Counted from the first letter of the stretch, positions 1 through 10,889 are shown. The stretch: 64,000 nucleotides of DNA from Okapia johnstoni (GCA_024291935.2 CM044306.1:22217501-22281500), one strand, 5' to 3'. The notes: generated from the letters alone by a model not told the origin. Program-made: numbers and translations.

Positions 1-500
1 TTTTCTTCCACAGAAACCTCTCCATTTCTAAGAGACACCTTAAACCCACCTGACATCACTTTTACAGGGTTGTTTGTAGAGTGATAACCGAAATGCTTAA
101 ATGTCCCTTCCTGTGCCACTTAGTAAGAATTGCTTCAGTGGATGGAGCAGGTGCCACGCTCAGTGCTGTGCTTCGACTTTGAATCTTGGCCTTCAGTTTG
201 CCCCAAGGGTGGGATGGGTACTACAGGTATATGCAGTTTGACAGTAACTAGTTGACATGTCACAAAAACTGCTGAACTACAGAGTGAAAAAATTATCCCT
301 TTTTTCAATTCTTTTTCATTCCTGAGTAACTTAAGTGAAAAATTGTATTTGAGATCATCTCTGTAATGAGAGACCTAAAAGAAAGGTCACTTCTGAATCC
401 TTTCTTTTTTTAATCAATGAAAGTAGATGTAAATAACTAGCTAGTGTTTAATAATATTGCATTTGGCTTTTCATTCTGTTTATTGCAAGTGGTACTGATT
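1..500. other. Unassigned, no feature recognised
   Basis: Mixed AT-rich sequence with no repeat or exon that I can name. In human the next gene upstream of CWC25 is C17orf98; I cannot identify any of its exons here. Confidence 0.4.
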
Positions 501-718
501 TTCTTTTTTTTAATGACAGCCTTATTGATATAATTCATATATGATACAATGTACCTATCAAACATACACAATTCAATGGTTTTAGTATATTCACAGAGTT
601 GTGCAACTCTCACCATAATCTCATCCCCAAAAGAAACCCCATATCCATTAGGAATCACTCCCCATTTCCTCCAATCTATCCATCTGTAGGTAACCACAGA
701 TCCACTTTTTGTCTCCAT
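501..718 (-). repeat. L1 3'-end fragment
   Basis: Antisense L1 3' sequence of the type 'CTTATTGATATAATTCATAT ... CAATTCAATGG', with related L1 text again at about 1380-1560. Old and interrupted by a SINE. Confidence 0.6.
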
Positions 719-913
719 GCGTGCATACATGCGAAGTTGCTTCAGTCGTGTCCGACTAACTTTGCAACCCTACAGACTGTCCATGGGGTCGCAAGAGTCA
801 GACACAACGACTAAACCACCACCACCAAGGACTGTAGCCCATCAGGCTCCTCTGCCCATGGGATTCTCCAGGCAAGAATACTGGAGTGTGTTGACATGCC
901 CTCCTCCAGGCTC
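715..913 (-). repeat. Bov-tA-type SINE, rearranged
   Basis: Reverse-oriented Bov-tA text (GTGTCCGACT, CCATGGGATTCTCCAGGCAA). The piece 780-830 reads in the other orientation (GGGGTCGCAAGAGTCAGACA), so the copy is composite or inverted in part. Confidence 0.75.
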
Positions 914-925
914 TTCTGCCTATTA

Positions 926-1190
926 GAGGTCAAAGCACAGTTATATATGGTTTTGAGACCGAGGGATGTGACATTACTGACAGTTTACACAATCCAGGTC
1001 TACAGGTACAATGCAAGCAGTGGGTGAGTCATGAGTCATAGGATTAAGAAGGAAGGTTATCTCCTGAGGAGTTATGACCCTTGATAAGATTAAGAAGGAA
1101 TATTATCTCTAAGGAGGTCTAGTTAATGCAGATGCACAATACCCACTAAAGGGGAAGGAGGAGGACCAACTGGACAAAGAAAATTTTTAT
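926..1190. other. Unassigned block with imperfect direct repeat
   Basis: GATTAAGAAGGAA... occurs at 1042 and again at 1088 with similar flanks. Possibly part of an old LTR, but the family is not recognised. Confidence 0.4.
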
Positions 1191-1344
1191 GTTTAAATTT
1201 TTCTTTTCTTCTTGCTTTGTTGTTTGTTGGCCACACTGCATGCAGCATATATATGTGGGATCTTAGTTCCCCAACTAAGGATCAAAGCTGTGCCTCCTGC
1301 AGTGGAAGCAGAGTCTTAACCAGTGGACTGCCAGAGAAGTCCCC
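1190..1344 (-). repeat. CHR-type SINE, 3' part
   Basis: Antisense CHR text: TGGGATCTTAGTTCCCCAAC, then a promoter-proximal end close to CAGAGAAGTCCC. Confidence 0.7.
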
Positions 1345-1740
1345 CAATTTTTCTTGTCTTGTTATAAAATATGAGTTTTACTTCACTGCTATGAATATTC
1401 ATATATAACTTTTTGTATGGATATACGTTTTCATTTAACCTATGTGTGTATATTGAAGAGTGTGATGCTGTGTCATATGGTAACTATGTTTAGCCTTTTG
1501 AGGAACTGCTAGACTGTTTTCCAAAGGGTTGATTTTCCATTACAGTTATGAGAACTAATGAGTGAATTTAGCAAGGCTGTAAAATATAAGGTTAACATAC
1601 AAAAATTATGTTTTTATATATGAAAAAAAAGTTTCTCCTACTCACAGACCCAGTTCTAACCACCAAATCTGTGAGAGTTTTTCTCACATCAAGTAACTCT
1701 CTGGTTCTCTGTGGATCTCAACTGGGTGTCCAACATTCAA

Positions 1741-1971
1741 GTTTTCTTCTTTTTTTTTTCACTGTAACCATTCTAGCGGGGCTGACATGGTTTCTCCCTG
1801 TAGTTTATTTTATTTTATTTTATTTTATTTTTTAAATTATTTTTTTATTTTATTTTATTTTTTGATCTCACCACACAGCATGTGGGACTTTAGTTTTGTA
1901 GCCAGGGATCGAACCCACATCCCCTGCATTGGAAGCAAGGAGTCTTAACCACTGGACCACCAGGGAAGTCC
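1741..1971 (-). repeat. CHR SINE with TTTTA tail and extra 3' sequence
   Basis: Target-site duplication CCAACATTCAA at 1730-1740 and 1972-1982. The SINE body is at 1862-1971, its A-rich tail ((TTTTA)n on this strand) at about 1803-1861, and about 60 bp of other sequence ending in a second T-run lies between the tail and the left duplication. Confidence 0.8.
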
Positions 1972-2218
1972 CCAACATTCAATTTAATTCAGTTCTGATA
2001 CTTTCTACCTAGAGTCAGCATCCAACGCGCAGGATGAAGGACTCAGTCTCATTAGAGTGTCCCCTTGCCCCCAAAACTTCAGATACCAAATGCAAGTCCA
2101 GGTTGTCACCTGTACTTCTGACCAACCAGCTATATATCATTGGTTCCCACACTTCTGCTTCAGTACCACAGTTTGCTAGAACAGCTCACAGAGCTCAGGA
2201 AAACAGTTTACTTACTAA

Positions 2219-2424
2219 GTGTTAGTCGCTTACTTACATCCAGTTCCTTGAGACCCCATGGACTGTAGTCCGCCAGGCTCCTCTGTCCATGGGATTCTCC
2301 AGGCAAGAATACTGGAGTGGGTAACCATTCCCTTCTCCAGGGGATCTTCCCGACCCAGACATCGAACCAGGGTCTCCTGCATTGCAGACAGATTTTTTAC
2401 CATCTAAACCAGCGGGGGAGCCTC
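2219..2424 (-). repeat. Bov-tA SINE
   Basis: Reverse copy with target-site duplication TTACTTACTAA at 2208-2218 and 2425-2435. Text such as CCATGGGATTCTCCAGGCAA and GGGTCTCCTGCATTGCAGAC is diagnostic. Confidence 0.92.
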
Positions 2425-2449
2425 TTACTTACTAAATTACCAGTTTATT

Positions 2450-2650
2450 ATTGGCTCAGATGGTGAAGAATACACCTGCAACGTGGGAGACCTGAGTTCA
2501 ATCCCTGGGTTGGGAAGATTCCCTGGAGGAAGGCATGGCAACCCACTCCAGTGTTCTTGCCTGGAGAATCCCCACAGACAGAGGAGCCTGGCAGACTACA
2601 GTTCATGGTGTCACAAAGAGTCAGACATGATTGAGCGACTAAGCACATAA
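2450..2650 (+). repeat. Bov-tA SINE
   Basis: Forward copy (TTGGCTCAGATGGTGAAGAA, then CAACCCACTCCAGTGTTCTT). Lies 25 bp from a reverse copy. Confidence 0.9.
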
Positions 2651-3118
2651 AAGGACACAACTGAGAAACAGCCAAATGGAAGAGAAGCATAAGGAAGGTA
2701 TGTGGGAAGCAGCACTAGGCTTCCATGACCTTTCTGGATGGGCTGCCCTCCCAGCATCTCCACGTGTTCACCAACCAGGAAGCTCTGGAATCCTTTTAGT
2801 TAAGAGTTTATTTTAAATGTACACTTCATTATATAGGTCTGTCCACTGCTGATTAACTCAAAACTCCAGTCTTTTTCCTCTCCCCTGAAGTCAGTGGGTG
2901 GGCTCAAATATCCAACACTCTAGTCTCAAGGTCGTTTCCCCTGGCAACCAGCTATCCTGTAGTAATAGGCGGATTGAAAGAGGCTTGTTATGAATAACAA
3001 AAGATGCCCCTTTCATCTTTATTGCTCTTATCCCTTAGGCAATTAGAAGTGGATTAAGAGCTCCTGCCAAGAGATGAATACCAAATATTTGTATTTCTTA
3101 TTCCATCACAATATCACA

Positions 3119-3245
3119 ATTTTGTTGTTGTTCAGTCGCTCAGTCTTGTCTGACTCTTTGTGACCCCATCCGTAGACTGCAGCGCTCCAGGCTTCCCTGC
3201 CCTTCACCGTCTTCACCCTGCCCTTCACAAATGTATACCAATATT
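3119..3245 (-). repeat. BovB/Bov-A 3'-end fragment
   Basis: Begins TTGTTGTTGTTCAGTCGCTC, the reverse complement of the shared 3' end of BovB and Bov-A. No RT region. Confidence 0.75.
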
Positions 3246-3246
3246 G

Positions 3247-3468
3247 GGCTTCCCAGGTGGCACTCGTGGTAAAGAACTTGCCTGCCAATGCAGATTAGTG
3301 GTAAGAGACAAGGATTTTACCTCTGTGTCAGGAAGATACCCTGAAGGAGGGCACGGCAACCCACTCCAGTATTCTTGCCTGGAGAATCCCATGGAAAGAG
3401 GAGCTTGGCGGCTACAGTCCATAGGGTCACAAAGAGTTGGACACGACTGCAGCGACTTAGCACACACC
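3247..3468 (+). repeat. Bov-tA SINE
   Basis: GGCTTCCCAGGTGGCACTCG start, then CAACCCACTCCAGTATTCTT and GGACACGACTGCAGCGACTT. Confidence 0.9.
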
Positions 3469-3479
3469 CACCCACTGAA

Positions 3480-3682
3480 TCACTATGTTGTGCACCAGCA
3501 ACTTAAATAGTGCTACAGGTCAATTATACTTCAAAAACAAACAAATAAACAGACTAATAAAAAAGAGATCAAATTTGTGGTTACCAGAAGTAGCCTGTGG
3601 CGGGTATGGTGGGGGAACTGGATGAAGGCAGTCAAAAGGTATGAACTTCCAGTTATAAAATAAACAAGTACCAGGGATGTAA
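3480..3682 (+). repeat. L1 3' UTR, left part
   Basis: Matches the L1 3' UTR type 'ATCACTATGTTGTGCACCAG ... TTTGTGGTTACCAGAAG'. The text continues after the BovB insertion at about 5385-5500 (TTAATATAATTAACACTGTT). Confidence 0.65.
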
Positions 3683-4150
3683 TGTGGTTGTTCAATCACT
3701 TAGTCATGTTCAACTCTTTCCGACCCCACGGACTGCAGCACACGAGGCTCTTCTGTCCTTCACCATCGCCGGGAGTTTTCTCAAATTCATGTCCATTGAG
3801 TCGGTGGTGCCATCTAAACATCTTATCCTCTGCCACCCCACTCTCCTTTTCCTTCAGTTTTTCCCAACATCAGGGTTCTTTTCCAGTGGGTTGGCTCTTC
3901 GCATCGAGTGGCCAGTGTACTGGAGTTTCAGCCTCAGCATCAGTCCTTCCAATAAATATTCAGGGCTGATTTCCTTTAGAATTAGCTGGTTTGATTGTCT
4001 TGCCATCCAAGGGATTCTCAAGAGTCTTCTCCAGAACCATAATTCAAATGCATCAATTCTTTGGTGCTCAGCCTTCTTTATGGTCCAACTCTTACATCCA
4101 TACATGACTACTGGGAAAATCCTAGCTTTGACTATATGCACCTTTATCAG

Positions 4151-4345
4151 CTTCCCTGGTGGCTCAGATGGTCAAGAATCTGCCTGCAATGCAGGAGTTT
4201 GATCACTGGGTCAGGAAGATCCCCTGGAAAAGGGGATGGCTGCCCACTCCAGCATTCTTGTCTGGGGAACGGACAGGGGAGCCTAGTGGGCTACAGTTCA
4301 TGGGTTGTAAAGAGTTGGACATGACTGAGCGACCTTCAACTTTGT
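4151..4345 (+). repeat. Bov-tA SINE inside BovB
   Basis: CTTCCCTGGTGGCTCAGATG to GACATGACTGAGCGACC. BovB text resumes directly after it. Confidence 0.9.
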
Positions 4346-4749
4346 TGGCAAAGTGATGTCTCCACTTTTTAATATGCTGTCTGGTTTTGCCATAGCTTTC
4401 CTTCCCAGGAGCAGCATTTTTTTAATTTCATGCCTGTAGTCACCATCTGCAGTGATTGTGGAGCCCAAGAAAATAAAATCTGTGCCTGATTCCATTTACT
4501 CCTCTTCTATTTGCCATGATATGATGGGACTGGATGCCATGATCTTCATTTTTTTAACGATGAGTTTCAAGCCAGTTTTTTCACTCTCCTCTTTCACCTA
4601 TATCAAGAAGCTCTTTAGTTTCTCTTCATTTTCTGCCATTAGAGTGGTATCAGCTGTGTATTTGAAGTTGTTGGTATTTCTCCCCACAATCTTGATTCCA
4701 GCTTGTGATTCATCTAGCCCAGCATTTTGCATGATATATTCTGCATATA

Positions 4750-4964
4750 GGGCTTCCCTGCTGGCTCAGATGGTAAAGAATCTGCCTGCAATGCAGGAGA
4801 CCTGGGTTCGATCCCTGGGTTGGGACAATCCCCTGGAGAAGAAAATGGCAACCCACTCCAGTATTTTTGCCTGGAGAATTCCATGGACAGAAAAGCCTGG
4901 CAAACTACAGTCCATGGGGTGGTAAAGAATCAGACATGACTGAGTGACTAACACACACACACAC
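4750..4964 (+). repeat. Bov-tA SINE inside BovB, (CA)n tail
   Basis: Target-site duplication ATTCTGCATATA at 4738-4749 and 4965-4976, tail ACACACACAC. A clean insertion into the BovB. Confidence 0.95.
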
Positions 4965-5384
4965 ATTCTGCATATAAGTTAAACAAGCAGGGTGACAATA
5001 TACAGCCTTGTCATACTTACTTCCAAATTTTGAACCAGTCAGTTGTTCCCTGTCCATTTTTAACCATTGCTTCTTGATTGGCATAGGTTTCTCAGGAGAC
5101 ATGTAAGGTGGTCTGATATTTCCATCTCTTTAAAAGAATTTTCTAAAATTTGTTGTGATCCACAAAAAGGCTTTAGTGTAGTCAATGAAACAGAAGTAGA
5201 TGTTTTTCTGGAATTCCCTTGCTTTTTCCATGATCCAACGAATGTTAGCAATTTGATCTCTGGTTTCTCTGCCTTTTCTAAACTTAGCTTGTACATCTGA
5301 AAGGTCTGGGTTTACATATTGTTGAAGCCTAGCTTGAAGGATTTTGAGCACAGTCTTGCTGGCATGTGAAGTGAGAGTAACTGA

Positions 5385-5500
5385 TGGTAGTTTAACATGA
5401 TTAATATAATTAACACTGTTAGATGTTATATATGAAACTTCTTAGGAGAGTAAATTAGAGTTCTCATTACAGGGAGAATTTTCCTCTTTCTTTTATTTTG
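5385..5500 (+). repeat. L1 3' UTR, right part
   Basis: Continuation of the L1 at 3480-3682 after the BovB insertion (GTTATATATGAAACTTCTTA, GAGTTCTCATTACAGGGAG). Confidence 0.6.
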
Positions 5501-5930
5501 CTTCCATATCAGATGATAGATGTTGGCAAAAAAAGAATAAAGGTGAAAAAATGCGTTCATGAGAAAGGCAAATTCTGCTCAGTTAATGAAGGATATAGAA
5601 GTAAATACATCCTATAAATATTTGTTGTGAATTTACTATGTGCCAGCAGTGAGATCACACCTTAGTTGGAAAGACAGAAAATAAATAAATGCATAAATAA
5701 TCCAATATCAGGTCATGATACAGGGCATAACCCAGGCAGAGGCGTCCCCAGGCAAACAACTTCGTTTAGTACTCAGTGACAGCAGCAGGAATGTGCTCAT
5801 TCAAGTTCTTTGCTTGGTTTGGGAAGCATGCTTGGACCTACAGCCCCAAACCTGCTTTTCCAGCACAGTGGGACATCTTGCCCCACTGAGTGGATATTGT
5901 GATGAATTTCTTTCTATGTGACTTTCACTG
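5500..5930. other. Unassigned; short L2/MIR-like piece
   Basis: TTGTGAATTTACTATGTGCC near 5629 is like L2/MIR text. Nothing else recognised. Confidence 0.35.
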
Positions 5931-6308
5931 AAGCACATGTAGAGAAGACAGCACATATTAAAAGTGTGCAGCTCAATGAATGTCCCACCCTGAGCACGCT
6001 TGGTTAACTAGCACGCAGCATTCCTCCCCAGGTGCCCTTGTGGTCCCTCTGCTGCTAATACTTACTAGTGTTCTGACACAAACACTATAGATTCGTTTTG
6101 CATGTTTATGAACTTTATATATAATGGGAATATACAGCACATGAGCAGTACATACGTTCTGGTTTGTTTACTCGTTATTACATCTGTAAGATATAGTCAA
6201 GTCGTTGTCTCCATCAGTATTGTTTTTGGTTTTTTTTTGGTCATCTTTTATTGTCTGACTGTGTCACAGTTTATTTACCCATTCTATTAACGGACAAATG
6301 AATCATTT
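5930..6308 (-). repeat. L1 3'-end fragment
   Basis: Antisense L1 text (TGAATGTCCCACCCTGAGCA ... CCCATTCTATTAACGG). Host for the next L1 insertion. Confidence 0.55.
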
Positions 6309-6321
6309 CCACTATTCTTTT

Positions 6322-6624
6322 TATAAAAATATTTATTGGAATTTAGGGAGTATAGTTGATTTACAATGTTGTGTTAATTTCAGGTGTACAGCAAAATGAC
6401 TCAGACATACACATATATTCATTCTTTTTTAGATTCTTTTCTCAATATAGGTTATCCGAATATTATCCGAATACTGAGTAGAGTTCCCTGTGCTATAGAG
6501 TTGGTTGCCTGTCTTAGATATGCTAGTGTGTTTATGTTCCTCCCAAGCTCCTGATTTATCCCTCCCCCTACCCCATGTTTCCCCTTTGGTAACCATAAGT
6601 CTGCTTTCAATATCTGTAAGTCTC
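6322..6624 (-). mobile_element. L1 3'-end insertion
   Basis: Target-site duplication CCACTATTCTTTT at 6309-6321 and 6625-6637. Internal text TATAGTTGATTTACAATGTT is typical of artiodactyl L1 3' ends. Strongly 5'-truncated. Confidence 0.8.
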
Positions 6625-6639
6625 CCACTATTCTTTTCT

Positions 6640-6966
6640 TTTTAATAAATCATTCATTTTTCTGGCTGCACTGGGTCTTTGTTGCTGTGCATGGGCTTTC
6701 TCCAGTTGCAGGGCTTTCTCCAGTTGCAGAGAGCAGGACCACTCTCTAGATGTGATGTGTGGCCTTCTCACTGCAGTGGCTTTTCTTGTATCGGGGCACA
6801 GGTTCCAGGGTGCATGAGCTTCAGTGTTTGCAGCATGTGGGCTCAATAGATGTGGCACATGGGCCCAGTTGCTCCAAGGCACGTGGAATCCTCCTGGACC
6901 AGGGATTGACTCCATGGCCCCTGCATTAGCAGGTGGATTCTCATCTCCTGTACAGCAGGGAAGTCC
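6640..6966 (-). repeat. CHR-type SINE, near full length
   Basis: Antisense copy from TTTCTGGCTGCACTGGGTCT to CAGCAGGGAAGTCC. Confidence 0.8.
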
Positions 6967-7124
6967 AGCTCTTACACTTCACATTTGAGGAAGTAAAGTG
7001 AGAAATTTCATGTTCATCTTATAAATTCAAATAAAAGGGATTCTTTTTTTTTGTTTGTCCAGCCATGTCAAGTCGTAACCTCTGGGCTCCCAGGAAATTC
7101 CTTCATTATTCTTTTAATATTTTT

Positions 7125-7790
7125 TTTTCTAAAAAAAAGAGAATATAAGTGAAATAAAAACATCCCAGACAACCAAAAAATAAAATAGCATCACAAAAAA
7201 TAAAAATTTAGGAATAAATTTAACAAAAGATATGTAAGATCTCTATTCTGAAAATTACAAGGTACTGCTGAAATTAAAGAACACTCAAATAAATAAAAGA
7301 ATATACCATGTTAAAAAAAAACAAAGAATATACCATGTTCACATGTTGAAGACTCAGTAGTGATAGGGGAAGTCAATTCTCCAAATCCATAGATTCAGCA
7401 CAATCTCACTCAAATCGCAGCACTTTTAAGTTGTCAAGCTGATTCTAAAATTTATAAGGAAACATAAAAGTCCTAGAATAGCCAAAGCTATCTTCAAAGA
7501 AAGGAGCAAAATTGAATGACTTCACGTGGCCTGCTTCCCGTACTCTATAAAAAGCCATGGTAATCAAGACAGATGGTACTGGCGTAAGGATTGACAAATA
7601 GATCAGTGGTGGAGAATCGAGAGCCTAGAAATAGACCCCACTTATTTGATCATTTGATTTTTACCAAGGCACCAAAATAATTCAATGGGGAGAAAAAGTC
7701 TTTTCAGAAATAGGTGCCAGAATAACTAGATATCCATATGGAAGAAGATGAATCTCATACCATACACAAAAATAATTTCCAGAGATGGCT
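7125..7790 (+). repeat. L1 ORF2 3' region, degraded
   Basis: Text from the L1 ORF2 C-terminal region (ATAGCCAAAGCTATCTTCAA, AGCCATGGTAATCAAGACAG, TTGATTTTTACCAAGGCACC). Many frameshifts, no usable ORF. Confidence 0.75.
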
Positions 7791-8007
7791 CATTACTATC
7801 TAGGGTAGACCCAAAATGGAGTGATGTGAGCCAGTTAAGCCTAGAGTTGACTATGACTTCAGTGATATCCAGTAGTACGTACTATTTAAGTCTCTCTAAA
7901 ATACAGGAAGACTCCTTAATAACCATAGAACCAGCCAAATGCTATGGGCTAATGGCCCACCACAGAAAATGCAGATAGGTGAATTGGAGACTATTATTAC
8001 GTTCTGT

Positions 8008-8236
8008 GCTGCTGCCGCAGCTTAGTCACTTGGTTGTGTCCAACTCTTTAGGACCCTTTGGACTGTAGCCTGTCAGGCCCCTCTATCCATGGAATGGAAT
8101 TTTCCAGGCAAGAATATTGGACCAGGTTGCCATTTCCTACTCCAGAGGATCTTCTCAACTCAGAAATAGAATCCACATCTGTGTCTCCTGCATTACAGGT
8201 GGATTCTTTACCTGCTGAGCCATCAGTGAAGGCTTT
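8008..8236 (-). repeat. Bov-tA SINE, diverged
   Basis: Reverse copy from GCAGCTTAGTCACTTGGTTG to CTGAGCCATCAGTGAAGG. Confidence 0.85.
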
Positions 8237-8271
8237 ATGCTCTGTGATTCCTGTTAAAAAACAAAATTCAG

Positions 8272-8568
8272 GACTTCTCTAGTGGTCCAGTGGTTAAGAA
8301 TCTACCTGCCAATGCAAGGGACACAGATTGAATCCCTGCTCCAGGAAGATTCCTGGGGCCCCTAAGACTGTGCACCACAAGTACTGAAGCTGGCACGCTC
8401 GATAGCCTGTGCTCTGCAATGAGAAGCCACTGCAGTGAGAAGCCTGCACATCACAGCTAAAGAGTAGACCCCACTTACCGCAACTAGAGAAAGCCCTAGA
8501 AAGTCCTGGAACTAGAGTGCAGCAACGAAGACCCAGTGCAGCCAAATATAAATAAATTTATTAATAAT
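8272..8568 (+). repeat. CHR-type SINE, near full length
   Basis: GGACTTCTCTAGTGGTCCAG to CAACGAAGACCCAGTGCAGC and an AAATAAAT tail, directly before a BovB. Confidence 0.85.
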
Positions 8569-9637
8569 AAATGTGTGGATCACAACAAGCTGGGGAAAAT
8601 TCTTAAAGAGATGGGAATACCAGACCACCCGACCTGCCTCCTGAGAAATCTGTATACAGGTCAAGAAGCAACAGTTAGAACTGGACATGGAACAACAGAC
8701 TGTTTCCAAATCGGGAAAGGACTACATCAAGGCTGTATATTGTCACCCTGCTTATTTAACTTATATGCAGAGTACATCAAGCGAAATGCCAGGCTGGATG
8801 AAGCACAAGCCAAAATCAAGATTGTGGGGAAAAATATCAATAACCTCAGATATACAGATGACACCACACTAATGGCAGAAAGTGAAGAAAAACTAAAGAG
8901 TCTCTTGATGAAAGTGAAAGAGGAGAGTGAAAAAGCTGGCTTAAAACTCAACATTCAGAAACCTAAGATCATGGCATCCGGTCCTATCACTTCATGGCAA
9001 ATAGATGGGGAAACAATGGTAACGGTGACAGACTTTCTTTTCTTGGGCTTCAAAATCACTGCAGATGGTGACTGCAGCCATGAAATTAAAAGACACTTGC
9101 TCCTTGGAAGAAAAGCTGTGATCAACCTAGACAGCATATTCAAAAGCATAGACATTAGTTTGCCAACAAAGGTCCATCTAGTCAAGGCTATGGTTTTTCC
9201 AGTACTCATGAATGGATGTGAGAGTTGGACTATAAAGAAAGCTGAGCGCTGAAGAATTGATGCTTATGAACTGTGGTGCCGGAGAAGACTCTTGAGAGTC
9301 CCTTGGACTGCAAGGAGATCCAACCAGTCCGTCCTAAAGGAAATCAGTCCTGAATATTCATTGGAACGACTGATGTTGAAGCTGAAACTCCAATACTTTG
9401 GCCACCTGATGAGAAGAACTGACTCAGTGGAAAAGACCCTGATGCTGGGAAGGATTGAAGGTGGGAGGAGAAGGGGATGACAGAGGATGAGATGGTTGGA
9501 TGGCATTACCAACTCGATGGACATGAGTTTGAGTAAGCTCCGGGAGTTGGTGATGGACAGGGAAGCCTGACATGCTGTAGTGCATGGGGTTGCAAAGAGT
9601 TGGACATGACTGAGAGACTGAACTGAACTGAACTAGC
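8569..9637 (+). mobile_element. BovB LINE, 5'-truncated, RT frame 8536-9252
   Basis: Encodes the C-terminal half of an RTE-type reverse transcriptase. The usual YADD catalytic motif reads YTDD here (RYTDDTTL). The frame stops at TGA 9250-9252; related text follows in another segment to the CTGAACTGAACTGAACT end. Inactive copy. Confidence 0.93.
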
Positions 9638-9669
9638 CCATAATAATCTTCCCTTAAGTTGCTGAGCAG

Positions 9670-9694
9670 AGGAAGGAAGGAAGGAAGAAAGGAA
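9670..9694. repeat. GGAA microsatellite
   Basis: GGAAGGAAGGAAGGAAGAAAGG, directly after the BovB region. Confidence 0.85.
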
Positions 9695-9799
9695 TGCTTC
9701 CTAATTTAGATGAAGTTTTTGACTTAACCCCACCTCAACAGATCCCTCTTCCACCACATTCTGCAAGAATTCATGTCTAAGCAGAACATTTGATCAGGG

Positions 9800-10062
9800 C
9801 CTGAAGGCAATGGCAACCCACTCCAGTACTCTTGCCTGGAAAATCCCATGGACAGAGGAGCTTGGTAGGCTGCAGTCCATGGGGTCATGAAGAGTCGGAC
9901 ACGACTGAGTGACTTCACTTTCACTTTTCACTTTCATGCATTGGAGAAGGAAACAGCAACCCACTCCAGTGTTCTTGCCTGGAGAATCCCAGGGACGGGG
10001 GAGCCTGGTGGGCTGCCGCACAGAGTCGGACACGACTAAAGTGACTTAGCAGCAGCAGCATA
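9800..10062 (+). repeat. Bov-A2 SINE (dimeric)
   Basis: Two A units: the first has GCAACCCACTCCAGTACTCT, the linker is CACTTTCACTTTTCACTTTC, the second has CAACCCACTCCAGTGTTCTT; tail AGCAGCAGCAGC. Confidence 0.92.
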
Positions 10063-10483
10063 CTTGTTAACCTGATTTAGTAGCTGTGGGGCTATTTGTG
10101 GTTGACTATAGGACTGACTGGCACAAGATCCAAAGGAGCATCATTTGGGTATCCATCTCTGGAGTAGCTGAGGAGTAGCAAAGATTTGACTCTACCTTGG
10201 GAAGAGCACTTATCAGTTTGCAGACTATGGCTACAGTACAATTTGTCCAGTGTCCAACATCCACTGAATGGAAAAATGAATGATTTCATAAATAATGAGT
10301 AGCTAGATGAAAGACAACACAGATCAGTCGTGGCAATTAATTTCTTAATTCACCTCTGATACCTCCCCTCTCCTCACTGAGAAAACAGCTGTATTACAGC
10401 GTTTGTGCATAACCTTTATGTTTCTTGGCTTAAGACAAGATCTCTTCATTTATTTATTTATCTTTGAAAAATAACTTTATTCT
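10063..10483. other. Unassigned intergenic
   Basis: No repeat or exon recognised. Confidence 0.4.
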
Positions 10484-10676
10484 AAAGCAGTGGTTTTCTA
10501 ACTCTAGTGTGCACATGAATCACATGAAGAACTTTCTAGAATCTGAGGATCTTACCCCTGGAAAGTCTGATTCAGTGGTTCAAGGGTAAACTCCAGGAAT
10601 CTGTCATGTTTAAGAAGACCTTCTATGTATTCTGTTATAGGTAGTCTCAGGTCACACTTTGAGAAACACTGGTGAA
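10484..10676. repeat. MER5A-like DNA transposon remnant
   Basis: AGCAGTGGTTTTCTAACTCT at the left and CACACTTTGAGAAACACTGG at the right are near-complementary ends of a hAT-type element. Confidence 0.65.
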
Positions 10677-10889
10677 AAGAAATTGGCTCATGTAGTTTCT
10701 GCAATTTCAGTTATTTCTACCTCAAAAATAGCGCTGTCTTGTTTTCAAGTGCTTTCCACCACAAACTGTGGCACCGTTGTCTTTTAGAATCATTTTCTTC
10801 CTGCTAATGTTTGCTATCAATCAGCCCTAGAAGATAAGCTCCCTAGAAGATAAGTTACTATGGACATTGGTAACTTTGTCAGTAGAATT

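Larger units (their letters stand above)
1650..3117. repeat. Old LTR-like element, copy A (interrupted)
   Basis: Segments about 1650-1740, 1982-2218, 2436-2450 and 2650-3117 align by eye, in the same order, with 50130-50990. Shared words include GAAAACAGTTTAC, GGTATGTGGGAAG, GTGTTCACCAACC and GGTTTCCCCTGGC-like text. It resembles an ancient mammalian ERVL/MaLR-type LTR; the family name is not certain. It is non-coding and cut by one CHR and two Bov-tA SINEs. Confidence 0.6.
3684..5375 (-). mobile_element. BovB LINE, 5'-truncated, with two SINEs inserted
   Basis: Reverse-oriented BovB reverse-transcriptase region and 3' end. Broken RT-related frames are seen on the minus strand (VMYGCKSWTIKKAEHQRIDA). 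Interrupted at 4151-4345 and 4750-4964 by Bov-tA copies. Inactive. Confidence 0.9.

Noticed and set aside
3684..4202. 172-codon + strand frame
   Set aside because: Antisense shadow of a minus-strand BovB.
8536..9252. 238-codon frame as a host gene
   Set aside because: It is reverse-transcriptase text of a truncated BovB; several related copies lie in the window.
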